Assembly: GCA_038205115.1 (NCBI GenBank)
Contig: JBBRCE010000019.1
Location: 19,462-83,461 of the forward strand
Reading direction: 5' to 3'
DNA from: JBBRCE01 sp038205115
GTDB lineage: Bacteria; Planctomycetota; Planctomycetia; Pirellulales; JBBRCE01
Length of the DNA: 64,000 bases
This document shows, piece after piece, positions 7,824-16,561 of the stretch. The position numbers and the translations under genes are program-made. Each line of letters starts with the position of its first letter. The stretch's first letter is position 1. The notes beneath the pieces are model-generated. The model saw only the letters and a program-made list of their open reading frames with translations. It searched no databases and had not been told where the DNA came from.

Positions 7824-10188
7824 CCGGACGCAATGGCGAGACCGCCAACATGAACTTCTTTTGTCCGGCGCCGGTGGCAAAGTTCACGGTGGCCGAACGC
7901 CGCGTACCGCTTCCGCTGAGCGCTACGATTTTGCCCAGCCCGTACGTTGGATGCTGTACGAGCATGCCTTGGTGAAACACATCCGGCATGAATTCAGAGA
8001 CTAGTGGCCCGGCAAGTTTTGCGGTTGCGCCGGCGGCAGTTCCGCCGGCCACGTTGCCGCTGGGCGCTGCGGTCAGATGCGACAACTTGGCCGCAATGAC
8101 CGCCGGCGGATTGGCGTTTGCAGGCTCGTCGGCGACAAACGATTGAGGCAAAAAGCTATCGTCAACTTGGATCACTTGCATTTCGCCCTCCCACGCATCG
8201 CCGTGCGACGTTTCGTGCGTGTGCTCGGCGGTCTCTGGCGCGATGTGCCCCATGTCGGGCGACCAGAGCGGCTCGTTAATCTCCAACTCGTGGTTGGGTA
8301 GTTCCATGAGAAACTGGCTGGGCACGGTCATGCGGCGCTGCCCACGAAAGTCGCGGTAACGCGCCAGACTGAGATGCAGCTCTTGCTCTGCCCGAGTGAT
8401 GCCAACAAACAGCAGCCGACGTTCTTCTTCCAGTTGATCGGCCGACTCGCGACTGCGTTCGTGCGGCAGCAAACCATCTTCCAGCGCAATGATGAACGCC
8501 ACCGGAAATTCCAAGCCTTTAGCGGCGTGCAGCGTCATCAACGTGACCCGGTCGTTGTCGGTTTCCCAGGCATCGGTATCGTTGGCCAGGCAGGTCGTTT
8601 CCAGAAATTCTTCGAGGTGATCCGTGCCAGGATGTTGGATGTCGAACTCGCGAGCGGCGGTCAGTAGCTCTTCGATATTTGCCAGCCGCTCTTGATCTTC
8701 CTCGGCCTCGGATTCGATCAGCGCCTGCTGGTAACCGGATTCAGCCAGCACCAACCCCATGATTTCTTCCACAGGCGCGGACGCCGCCAATCCGAGCCGA
8801 TCAATTAAGCCCACAAACTTGGCGACCGCTACCGCGGCGCGTTTGTTGAGAGCCGGTATCAAGCCGCTTTCGCGCGCGGCCTCCAGCATGGTCGAGCCAC
8901 GTAGGACTGCATGTTGACGAATTCGATCGACCGTCGATTTGCCAATCGCCCGCGCCGGCACGTTGATCACGCGGGCCAGCGCCACGTCGTTGCGCGGATT
9001 GTTGAGCAGGTGCAAATAGGCCAGGATGTCTTTAATTTCTCTGCGCTGGTAGAACTCCAAACCGTTGACCATTTGATACGGCACGCCGAAGTCGCGCAGC
9101 GCGAATTCCAGCGACCGCGACAGCGCGTTGATGCGGTAAAAAATCGCAAAGTCGCGCGGGCGGCGCTGGCCGCTATGAACATCGCGGGCGATGCGGGCGG
9201 CAATGTCTTCCGCCTCGGCCTTGTGTGAAGTAAAGAACGTCAATCGCGGCGCGGATCCTTCGTCGTTATCCGTAAACAGTGCTTTTTCTTTACGCTTTTT
9301 GTTGCGCGAGATGAGCTGGTCGGCAATTCGCAAAATGCGCTTGGTGCTGCGATAGTTTTGTTCCAGCCGCACCACGCGGACTTCGGGATAATCGTTTTCG
9401 AAGTCGAGAATGTTCCGTAGATTCGCCCCGCGCCATCCGTATATGGATTGGTCGGGGTCGCCGGTAACCGAAAGATTCGGATAATCGATCGACAGCGCCC
9501 GCACGATGGCGTATTGCGCCAAGTTGGTGTCTTGGTATTCGTCGACAAGGATGTAGCGAAAACGCGCGTCCAGCTCCGCGCGAACTTCCGCGTTTTCGCG
9601 GAGCAGAGTGGCGACGTGCAGCAGCAGATCGTCAAAATCCACCGCGTTGGACGTCAGCAATCGCTGGCGATAGGCCGGATAGACCTTGGCGACGATCGCA
9701 CCCAGCGGATTGCCGGAACGCGCCTCGTACTGCTCGGGCAAAATCAGGTTGTTCTTGGCCCAACTGATTCCGTGTTGCAACCGCTCGGGCGTGAAATGCG
9801 TCAGATCGAGATCCAGCGTTTCGATGGCCGCTTTCACTGCCTGCAAGCTATCGCCAGTGTCGTAGATGGTGTAATTCGGCTGCAACCCAACCAGTTCGGC
9901 AAACTGCCGCAACAGGCGGGCGCAAAAGCGGTGAAACGTGCCCATCCAAACGGCTTCGCCCGGCGCCAGATCGGCCACGCGGGCCTTCATCACGTCGGCC
10001 GCTTTGTTGGTAAACGTCAGCGCGACAATTTGGCGGGCCGGAATTCCCTGGGCAATCAGATTGGCGATTCGATGCGTGACCACGCGGGTCTTGCCGCTGC
10101 CCGGTCCGGCCAGCATCAACAGCGGCCCATTGACGTGCTCGGCCGCTTCGCGTTGGGCGGGCGTTAACGAAGCTAAAAGATCAGACAC
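7813..10188 (-). CDS. pcrA: ATP-dependent 3'-5' DNA helicase, UvrD/PcrA family
   Basis: Superfamily 1A helicase acting in nucleotide excision repair, mismatch repair and removal of recombination intermediates. Visible motifs in order: Q-motif region LTPAQREA, Walker A GPGSGKT, motif II VDEYQDTN, GDPDQSIYGWRGA, the QNYRS motif, TLHAAKGLEF, and motif VI RRLLFVGITRA. The last 60 residues (GMLVQHPTYGLGKIVAL onward) match the C-terminal Tudor-like domain of PcrA/UvrD. I chose the GTG at 10188 because the homologous part begins exactly there (VSDLLASLTPAQREA) with GGAG 12 bases upstream. A TTG at 10218 is possible. About 791 residues, of normal family length. Confidence 0.95.
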   Translation of the reverse strand: MSDLLASLTPAQREAAEHVNGPLLMLAGPGSGKTRVVTHRIANLIAQGIPARQIVALTFTNKAADVMKARVADLAPGEAVWMGTFHRFCARLLRQFAELVGLQPNYTIYDTGDSLQAVKAAIETLDLDLTHFTPERLQHGISWAKNNLILPEQYEARSGNPLGAIVAKVYPAYRQRLLTSNAVDFDDLLLHVATLLRENAEVRAELDARFRYILVDEYQDTNLAQYAIVRALSIDYPNLSVTGDPDQSIYGWRGANLRNILDFENDYPEVRVVRLEQNYRSTKRILRIADQLISRNKKRKEKALFTDNDEGSAPRLTFFTSHKAEAEDIAARIARDVHSGQRRPRDFAIFYRINALSRSLEFALRDFGVPYQMVNGLEFYQRREIKDILAYLHLLNNPRNDVALARVINVPARAIGKSTVDRIRQHAVLRGSTMLEAARESGLIPALNKRAAVAVAKFVGLIDRLGLAASAPVEEIMGLVLAESGYQQALIESEAEEDQERLANIEELLTAAREFDIQHPGTDHLEEFLETTCLANDTDAWETDNDRVTLMTLHAAKGLEFPVAFIIALEDGLLPHERSRESADQLEEERRLLFVGITRAEQELHLSLARYRDFRGQRRMTVPSQFLMELPNHELEINEPLWSPDMGHIAPETAEHTHETSHGDAWEGEMQVIQVDDSFLPQSFVADEPANANPPAVIAAKLSHLTAAPSGNVAGGTAAGATAKLAGPLVSEFMPDVFHQGMLVQHPTYGLGKIVALSGSGTRRSATVNFATGAGQKKFMLAVSPLRPVKS

Positions 10189-10329
10189 GGATAAACAACT
10201 CTCCGAAGCGCGGGTCAACCGGACGAACGAACCGTTCGGCCGCGGCGGGCAGTCTTTCTATTGTACGAAAGTCGGCCACAGCGGCGTCAGGGGAAATGAC
10301 GCCTTGGACTGTCGCTGTCGCCCTTCGAT

Positions 10330-10974
10330 TCACAGATGCTGAACCACGTCGCCGTGTTCGAACCGCACTTTGGCCAGTTGCGCGTATTTGTCGTCCGCAG
10401 CACGATAGCCGGCCGTTGCCAGCACCACCGATCCGTAACCTAGCTTGTCGAGTCCGAGGATTTGGTCGTACTTGGCCGGTTCGAAGCCTTCCATGGGGCA
10501 GGCATCAATGCCCAACAGCGCCGCGGCGGTGAGAAATCCGCCCAGGGCGATATACGCTTGCCGGGTTGACCAGGTTTGGACTTCTTCTGGTTTGCGATTC
10601 ACCGAACCCAGCACCATCTTGCGCATGCCAGCGAGCGATTCGACCGGCACGCCGCGAACGTCAGCGATTCGCCGCAGATAGCGATCGACATCCTCGGCTG
10701 CCAGCCGGTTGTTGACGGCAAACACGAGCAGGTGCGAGGCCTCGGTGATTTGCGATTGTCCCCACGATGCAGGCAGCAGCGCCGCCCGCAACTCAGAGTT
10801 ATCGATCACAAAGAACTTCCACGGCTGCAAGCCGTACGAAGACGGCGCGAGCACCAGTGTTTGCTCTAGCGTGTGCCAGTCCGTCGCGGAAATTTTCCGC
10901 GACGGGTCAAAACGCTTGACGGCATAACGCCAGTTAAGTTGCTCGATCAATTGTTGCTTGGCAATGGCAGGCAT
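10330..10974 (-). CDS. Nitroreductase-family NAD(P)H-dependent oxidoreductase
   Basis: 214 residues, typical length for the FMN-dependent nitroreductase fold (NfsB/DrgA-like). The N-terminal WRYAVKRFDPSRKI is the usual flavin phosphate-binding start, SSYGLQPWKFFVI is the conserved early strand, and the C-terminal segment ACPMEGFEPAKYDQILGL followed by YGSVVLATAGYR matches the family's flavin-contacting end. It probably reduces quinones, nitroaromatics or similar acceptors in the cytoplasm. The true substrate cannot be read from sequence. It is transcribed alone, same strand as the helicase but about 110 bases upstream of it. Confidence 0.9.
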   Translation of the reverse strand: MPAIAKQQLIEQLNWRYAVKRFDPSRKISATDWHTLEQTLVLAPSSYGLQPWKFFVIDNSELRAALLPASWGQSQITEASHLLVFAVNNRLAAEDVDRYLRRIADVRGVPVESLAGMRKMVLGSVNRKPEEVQTWSTRQAYIALGGFLTAAALLGIDACPMEGFEPAKYDQILGLDKLGYGSVVLATAGYRAADDKYAQLAKVRFEHGDVVQHL

Positions 10975-11100
10975 CAGTCCAACCCTCAGCGGCGGCGTGG
11001 AAGATCACAACCGCTGATTGTAGGACGCTGCGCCATTTTGCCAAGGCAAACCGCGCCGGCGGCCGTTGACCGCCTTGGCCATTGGACCCGCAGACCGGCA

Positions 11101-11340
11101 TTAAGCCGAGGGGCGGCGGAAATTCTGGTAGGCGAGAATCACTTCATACAGATCGCTGGAGATCGTGATCTCGTCGTCTTCGAAGTCGCGCAGCCAAGTA
11201 CGTTCGCTACGCACGGCATCCGCCAACATTGGAAACACGTCGCTCAGCGCAACGGTCACCGTGTTGGCGGCGGATTTGTTTTCCGCGACAGCGGTTTCAG
11301 ACTGGGGACCGTGGTAAACGCGTAGGTGACGAGCGGCCAT
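11101..11340 (-). CDS. Small conserved-looking protein (79 aa), unknown
   Basis: 79 residues, no signal peptide. The middle (TVTVALSDVFPMLADAVRSERTWLRDFEDDEITIS) has regular helical or strand composition, and an AAGGAA site lies 8 bases before the ATG, supporting a real gene. No domain is recognised. It lies about 56 bases downstream of the possible small gene at 11397-11669 on the same strand, so the two may be co-transcribed, divergent from the protease gene at 11726. Confidence 0.6.
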   Translation of the reverse strand: MAARHLRVYHGPQSETAVAENKSAANTVTVALSDVFPMLADAVRSERTWLRDFEDDEITISSDLYEVILAYQNFRRPSA

Positions 11341-11396
11341 GGATTCCGTTCCTTGTGGCTAACGAGTAGATCGGATCATCCAACCACAGCGACGAA

Positions 11397-11669
11397 TCAT
11401 TCGACGCCTGAGGTCCCCACCCTTGGATGCTTTGTAGCATCAGTATCGGCCAAGACCATCGTAAGGGTTTGATGAATTTCTCTCACGATGACGATTTTTC
11501 CAATCGTGGCATGCCAGCAAAGCAAGTTCACGCTGGCCGCGGCAAATTGTGCCGGATGATCGCGGAAAACGAGTCCGCGAAAGTCGCCGCATGATAGCAA
11601 TCGCTCGGCATGCTCTCGATCTAAATTGCCACATTCCAGCCACTTGCCCCGTCGTTGGCTCAAGCCCAT
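11397..11669 (-). CDS. Possible small protein (90 aa), unknown
   Basis: 90 residues from an ATG at 11669 with GGAAG 9 bases upstream. Composition is protein-like (for example RLLSCGDFRGLVFRDHPAQF and KIVIVREIHQTLTMVL), with two Cys and several His, but I recognise no family. The upstream half sits opposite the leader of the protease gene. It could be spurious; the good ribosome site and the neighbouring small gene favour a real one. Confidence 0.45.
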   Translation of the reverse strand: MGLSQRRGKWLECGNLDREHAERLLSCGDFRGLVFRDHPAQFAAASVNLLCWHATIGKIVIVREIHQTLTMVLADTDATKHPRVGTSGVE

Positions 11670-11725
11670 TTTACCGATCTTCCGAAATGGTTGATAGCAC
11701 AGCCAAGCGCAGCAGGGATGAAGCC

Positions 11726-12673
11726 ATGAGCGAGTCGAGCCTGATCCGAAGTTTACGCGGCATCCGACTCAATTTGCGCGCGCCCGCGACGCAGCAGTCA
11801 GACGACAACACAGATCTCGATCACGATGAGTTGGCCGCACGACTTGCGCAGGCCGACGTAGATGCTGATGAAGCGAGTGCCGCTGTCGACCAGCCCGTTG
11901 AATTGTCGGACAGCGAAGCGGCCCTAGCCGAGATTCCGCAGCAAGCCGTTTCCGATGACTATTGGCAACAAGCGCGGCGACCGCTCACATCACTGGCGTT
12001 TGTGCTGCCGCTGCTGGCGATCTACGAATTTGGCGTTTTGTCGCTGGGGCCAGAAGCCATGCGCAACGGAGCCGATGTCTGGCTGAGGCAGATTTTAGAC
12101 GCCATTGGGTTTGGGCAGTATTTTTTGTTGCCGATTCTGACGGTGGGGATTCTGCTAGGCTGGCACCACGTGACTGGCCAGTCTTGGCGCGTCTCGCCCG
12201 TAGTGCTCTACGGAATGTTGGCGGAATGCGTGGTGCTGGCCTGCGGCATGATTGTACTGGCGCAAATTCAAGGCGCGGTCCTGCAAGCCATCCAATCGCC
12301 CTCGGCCAACTTCAGTCTCACGGCCTCGATTGGCGAAGAGCAGCCCGATCGCTGGTCGCGAGTGGTGAGCTTCTCAGGCGCGGGCATCTACGAAGAAGTC
12401 ATGTTTCGCCTGGCGCTGTTGCCGATCACCTTCGGCGTGCTGCGATCCATCGTCGCGTCAAAACGGCTTGGCAAAATTGGTGCGATGGTGCTGACCAGCC
12501 TGGTCTTTTCGGCCGCGCATTACGTGGGACCGATGGGGCAGACGTTTGAGATCTACAGTTTTGGCTTCCGCTTTTTGGCAGGTATGATCTTCTCACTGCT
12601 GTTCGTCTACCGCGGTTTCGGAATCGCGGCCGGCACGCACGCGGCTTACGACATCTTTGTCGGCGTATTTTAG
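11726..12673 (+). CDS. CPBP/CAAX-type intramembrane metalloprotease
   Basis: 315 residues, integral membrane. A soluble acidic N-terminus (about 1-85) precedes around seven hydrophobic segments. The family motifs are visible: YEEVMFR (the EExxxR motif), FSAAHY (second motif with His) and GTHAAYD near the C-terminus (third His/Asp). Members cleave or process membrane peptides or prenylated substrates; some give bacteriocin immunity. I chose the ATG at 11726 because AGGG lies 8 bases upstream; earlier in-frame starts exist at 11549 and 11687. It is divergent from two possible small genes. Confidence 0.88.
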   Translation: MSESSLIRSLRGIRLNLRAPATQQSDDNTDLDHDELAARLAQADVDADEASAAVDQPVELSDSEAALAEIPQQAVSDDYWQQARRPLTSLAFVLPLLAIYEFGVLSLGPEAMRNGADVWLRQILDAIGFGQYFLLPILTVGILLGWHHVTGQSWRVSPVVLYGMLAECVVLACGMIVLAQIQGAVLQAIQSPSANFSLTASIGEEQPDRWSRVVSFSGAGIYEEVMFRLALLPITFGVLRSIVASKRLGKIGAMVLTSLVFSAAHYVGPMGQTFEIYSFGFRFLAGMIFSLLFVYRGFGIAAGTHAAYDIFVGVF

Positions 12674-12856
12674 TCTGCGGATGCAACTGTCTGGGCGTAC
12701 CGCTGCCGTCTCCCGCCAGGCACTCGCCCGCCGGATTTGCGTGCACGGCGGCGCTGAGTTAAGCTGACTCCGCTTAGCTTTGCCACACGTATTCCTTCCT
12801 TCCGTTTGTCCGGTCCGACGCCAAAGCTTGGCGCAACCGGGCAGGAGACTCCCTGC

Positions 12857-15412
12857 GTGACCAGATCGAGTTTTCATACTGCTTTTTTGATCCTGGCGAT
12901 GTTGGCCGGCCTGGTGTTGGCCAAAGATCCTCCACCGGCAACCGCACCGGCCGCCGCGAAAGATTCGGCCGCCGCGAAAACCGTTGACAACGAGGCGGCC
13001 AGCGATGCCGATGAGCAAGCACGCAATCCGGTTCGTTTGCCGGGCACAGCCGCATCGGGCGAAACGGTGCTGCCGAATGGCTGGTCGTTACGTCCCAGCG
13101 GCAAGCAGATCAAGCTGGGCGATTTTCCGGTGAACATTGCCCTGCATCCAAAGCTGCCGATGGCGGCCATTTTGCACGCAGGCTACGGCGAACACGAAAT
13201 TGTGATTGTCGATTACGAGCGTTACCGCATCGTCTCGCGAGTGAGCTTGGACGAGGCGTTTTACGGTTTGGTCTTCGACCCTGCCGGCATGCACATTTAC
13301 GCCAGCGGCGCCCAGCACGAAGTGATTCATCAATTTGCGTTCTCACAGGGCTATCTCAGCGAGCATCATCAACTGCCAGTCGGCGATGTCAAAGAAAAGC
13401 TGGTCCCCACCGGCCTGGCCATTAGCGCGGATTCCAAAACGCTGTTTGCCTGCTGCGGCTGGGGCAGCCTGATGTGCGTGATGCCGCTCGACGCGCCGGA
13501 CAAGCAAAGCCGAATTGCGTTTGCCAAAGACAGCTATCCGTACCTGCCGCTGCTTTCGAAGGACGAAAAACGAGTTTACGTAAGCCTCTGGGGCAAGGCC
13601 GGCGTGGCTGTCGTGAATCGGGAATCCAAGCAAATTGAAGCCACTTGGCCTACTGACGCGCACCCCACGGAAATGGCGCTTTCGCCCGACGGTGCGCTGC
13701 TATACGTCGCTTGTTCCAATAGCAACGCGGTTAACGTGATTGATGTGCTTGCCGGTAAAACCATCGAAACCATCGCCAGTTCGTTGCATCCGCAAGCGCC
13801 GCCGGGCAGCACGCCCAACAGCCTGGCATTGACGTCCGACGGCAAATCGCTGTTCATTGCCAACGCCGACAACAACAATCTGGCGGTGTTTAATGTCAGT
13901 GCGCGCGGCAAAAGCGTATCGCTGGGATTCATTCCTACCGGCTGGTATCCCACGTCGGTCCGCATGAATTCCGAAGGCAAAATTCTGGTGGCCAACGGCA
14001 AGGGCGTTTCGTCGTTTCCAAATCCCAACGGTCCCAACGTGCTGAAACCGCCGCCAGCCACAACGGCACAATACATTGCCGGTTTGATGAATGGCACGCT
14101 GAGTGTGATCGTCGCTCCTTCGCCAACCCAGATGGCCAAGTACGCAAAATTGGCCTATCAATGCACGCCGCTGACGTCCGACCTTGCTCCTAGCAGCCAG
14201 CCCGTTGATGCCGATAATCCGATTCCGGCCAGGCTCGGTGACAAGAGCCCGATCAAGCATTGCGTCTACATCGTCAAAGAGAACCGCACGTACGATCAAG
14301 TTTTTGGCGATATCAAACGTGGCAATGGTGATCCGCATTTGTGCATCTTTGGCGAATCGATCACGCCCAACTTGCATGCGCTGGTTGACGAGTTCGTGCT
14401 GCTGGATAATTTTTACGTCGATTCCGAAGTCAGCGCCGACGGTCACCAGTGGAGCATGGCCGCCTATGCCAACGATTTCGTCGAAAAAACCTGGCCGCTG
14501 AATTATCGTCCGGGCGGCAAAGGCAAGATCGTTTATCCATCCGAAGGCGGCGGTGGTGAGATCGGTTTTCCGGCCGGCGGTTACATTTGGGATCGCTGCG
14601 CAGCGGCCGGTGTGAGTTACCGCAGTTATGGCGAATTCGTCAGCACGCCGAAAAAAATTGGCGATCCCGGCCGGGCGGAAGTCAAAGGCCTCGAAGGACA
14701 TTTCGATCCGCTTTATCGCAGTTGGGATTTGGACTATCCCGACCAAAAGCGGGCCGATCGGTTTTTGGAAGAACTGGCGAACTTTGAGAAGAAAGGTGAA
14801 TTTCCGCAATTCGTGGTCATGCGGTTGCCTAACGATCACACGGCCGGCGCCAAACGCGGTAAAGGCTCGCCGATTGCCATGGTGGCCGATAACGATCTGG
14901 CCGTGGGACGCGTGGTTGCCGGGTTGAGCAACAGCCGCTTCTGGCCAGAAATGGCGATCTTCGTCGTCGAGGACGATGCCCAGAATGGTTCCGATCACGT
15001 CGACGCCCATCGCACCGAGGCACTCTGCATTTCGCCCTATTGCCGCCGGCATCGTGTGGATTCGACGCTGTATTCCACTTCGAGCATACTGCGGACGATG
15101 GAACTGGTTTTAAATCTCAAGCCGATGTCACAATTTGACGCCGCTGCCGCGCCGATGTATCGGTCGTTTCAGGCAAAGCTCGACAAAACGCCGTACAAGG
15201 TCCGCGCCGCCAAAGTCGATATTGCCGCGCGCAACCAAGGCACGGAGTGGGGCGCTGCGGTCTCGGAGTTGCTCGACTTCACCAAGGAAGACGCGGCCGA
15301 CGATCTGGTGCTGAACGAGATCGTTTGGAAGACTGTCCGCGGCGCGGCCTCGGCGATGCCCGCTCCGGTCCGAGCCCCCTTCGTGCTGCCGCACCCCGCC
15401 GACGACGATTAA
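12857..15412 (+). CDS. Secreted YVTN-type beta-propeller / phosphoesterase-family protein
   Basis: 851 residues from a GTG with AGGAG 9 bases upstream. A signal peptide (about 1-22, ending LVLA) is followed by a low-complexity Ala/Pro linker. A beta-propeller of repeated strands occupies about 75-440 (units such as MALSPDGALLYVACSNSNAVNVIDV). From about 464, a phosphoesterase domain of the phospholipase C/acid phosphatase type begins (CVYIVKENRTYDQVFGD), with VSADGHQWSM, RLPNDHTAG and IFVVEDDAQNGSDHVDAHR. Such fusions are common in planctomycetes and acidobacteria; the presumed role is hydrolysis of phosphoesters outside the cytoplasm. The substrate is unknown. Confidence 0.9.
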   Translation: MTRSSFHTAFLILAMLAGLVLAKDPPPATAPAAAKDSAAAKTVDNEAASDADEQARNPVRLPGTAASGETVLPNGWSLRPSGKQIKLGDFPVNIALHPKLPMAAILHAGYGEHEIVIVDYERYRIVSRVSLDEAFYGLVFDPAGMHIYASGAQHEVIHQFAFSQGYLSEHHQLPVGDVKEKLVPTGLAISADSKTLFACCGWGSLMCVMPLDAPDKQSRIAFAKDSYPYLPLLSKDEKRVYVSLWGKAGVAVVNRESKQIEATWPTDAHPTEMALSPDGALLYVACSNSNAVNVIDVLAGKTIETIASSLHPQAPPGSTPNSLALTSDGKSLFIANADNNNLAVFNVSARGKSVSLGFIPTGWYPTSVRMNSEGKILVANGKGVSSFPNPNGPNVLKPPPATTAQYIAGLMNGTLSVIVAPSPTQMAKYAKLAYQCTPLTSDLAPSSQPVDADNPIPARLGDKSPIKHCVYIVKENRTYDQVFGDIKRGNGDPHLCIFGESITPNLHALVDEFVLLDNFYVDSEVSADGHQWSMAAYANDFVEKTWPLNYRPGGKGKIVYPSEGGGGEIGFPAGGYIWDRCAAAGVSYRSYGEFVSTPKKIGDPGRAEVKGLEGHFDPLYRSWDLDYPDQKRADRFLEELANFEKKGEFPQFVVMRLPNDHTAGAKRGKGSPIAMVADNDLAVGRVVAGLSNSRFWPEMAIFVVEDDAQNGSDHVDAHRTEALCISPYCRRHRVDSTLYSTSSILRTMELVLNLKPMSQFDAAAAPMYRSFQAKLDKTPYKVRAAKVDIAARNQGTEWGAAVSELLDFTKEDAADDLVLNEIVWKTVRGAASAMPAPVRAPFVLPHPADDD

Positions 15413-15510
15413 TGCAACTCGGCAATTGCTAGCCAGGCTCGCCCGCCAAGTGTTCGCCATCGAGCAGAGGGCGATCCACTGCGCCGACCCAGTCGGTCCT
15501 CGACTATGCG

Positions 15511-15538
15511 TTGACAACGCCCCCTGAAATTCTAAGAT
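15511..15538 (+). promoter_or_regulatory. Candidate sigma-70-type promoter of the arg cluster
   Basis: A perfect TTGACA (15511-15516), a 16-base spacer and TAAGAT (15533-15538, 4 of 6). Transcription would begin near 15545, giving a leader of only about 20-35 bases before argB. Confidence 0.45.
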
Positions 15539-15577
15539 GGGAGGTTTTCCTCTAGCGGTTTCTTGCCCACTGCCAAA

Positions 15578-16495
15578 ATGGCCGGAGTTTCTGGTTTGCC
15601 CGACGCTAATCAACAGCACGCAATTGAAAAAGCCGATGTGTTGATCGAGGCTTTGGCCTGGATTCGCCAGTTTCGTGATAAGGTCACGGTCATCAAGCTC
15701 GGCGGCAGCGTGATGGAATCGCCCGAGGCGTTGCGGCATCTGTTGCTGGATCTGGTGTTTCTGGAAACCGTCGGCATGCGCGTGGTTGTGGTTCACGGCG
15801 GCGGTGCGGCCATTAGCCGGGCCATGGATACCGCCGGTCTGGCCCCGCGATTCATCCAGGGACGTCGCTATACCGACGATGCCACGCGAGACATTGTCGA
15901 GCGTGTGCTGGCCTACGAAACCAACGAGAACATCGCCAACCGCATTGAAGAATTCGGCGGCCGCGCCGCGCCGCTCAATTTTCATACCACCAATGTGCTG
16001 TTCGGCGAAAAAATAACGCTGCCGGGCGAAAACGGCGCACCGATCGACCTGGGCCATGTTGGCAAAGTGACGCGGGTCGATCGAACCACGATCGAAAATT
16101 TGTGCTACGCGCGAATCGTGCCGGTGATTCCCTCAATGTGCATCGGGCCGGACGGCCAAAAGCTGAACGTCAACGCCGACACGGCGGCCACAGCCGTGGC
16201 GCAGTCGCTGGGCGCGGAAAAATTGGTCTTCTTGAGCGACGTGAATGGCGTGCGTCGCAAAAAGGAAGATCCGGCCACGTTGATTCATTCGCTTTCGGCT
16301 AAAGCCGCACGCGAGATGATTTCCAGCGGTCAGATTGAGGCCGGCATGATTCCCAAAGTCGAGGCTTGCCTGGAAACGCTCGACCGCGGCGTGCGTAAGA
16401 TTCACATCATCGACGGCCGACTGCGGCACTCGCTGATGTTGGAGATTTACACCAATCGCGGCGTCGGCACAGAAATGGTTCGCGACGAAGTGTGA
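15578..16495 (+). CDS. argB: Acetylglutamate kinase
   Basis: Second step of arginine synthesis: ATP-dependent phosphorylation of N-acetyl-L-glutamate. Motifs of the amino-acid kinase fold are clear: VIKLGGSVM (nucleotide/substrate loop), VVVHGGGAAIS, the NVNADTAATAVA segment binding acetylglutamate, and LVFLSDVNGV. Length (about 305 aa) is normal for the long, N-terminally extended form that is often arginine-sensitive (helix QQHAIEKADVLIEALAWIRQF), so feedback inhibition is likely. The ATG at 15578 is given; a TTG at 15563 is an equal alternative, and neither has a properly spaced Shine-Dalgarno. First gene of an arg cluster with argD and argF. Confidence 0.95.
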   Translation: MAGVSGLPDANQQHAIEKADVLIEALAWIRQFRDKVTVIKLGGSVMESPEALRHLLLDLVFLETVGMRVVVVHGGGAAISRAMDTAGLAPRFIQGRRYTDDATRDIVERVLAYETNENIANRIEEFGGRAAPLNFHTTNVLFGEKITLPGENGAPIDLGHVGKVTRVDRTTIENLCYARIVPVIPSMCIGPDGQKLNVNADTAATAVAQSLGAEKLVFLSDVNGVRRKKEDPATLIHSLSAKAAREMISSGQIEAGMIPKVEACLETLDRGVRKIHIIDGRLRHSLMLEIYTNRGVGTEMVRDEV

Positions 16496-16561
16496 ACGTA
16501 TTGCGTTGTGGCTGGTCATGAGACCGGAGGGTTTTGATCGCTCGGTTTAGTAGGTTGTGAT

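Noticed and set aside
13700..15052. 450-codon open frame antisense to the phosphoesterase gene
   Set aside because: No motif, no ribosome site; it is a shadow of the strongly supported plus-strand gene.
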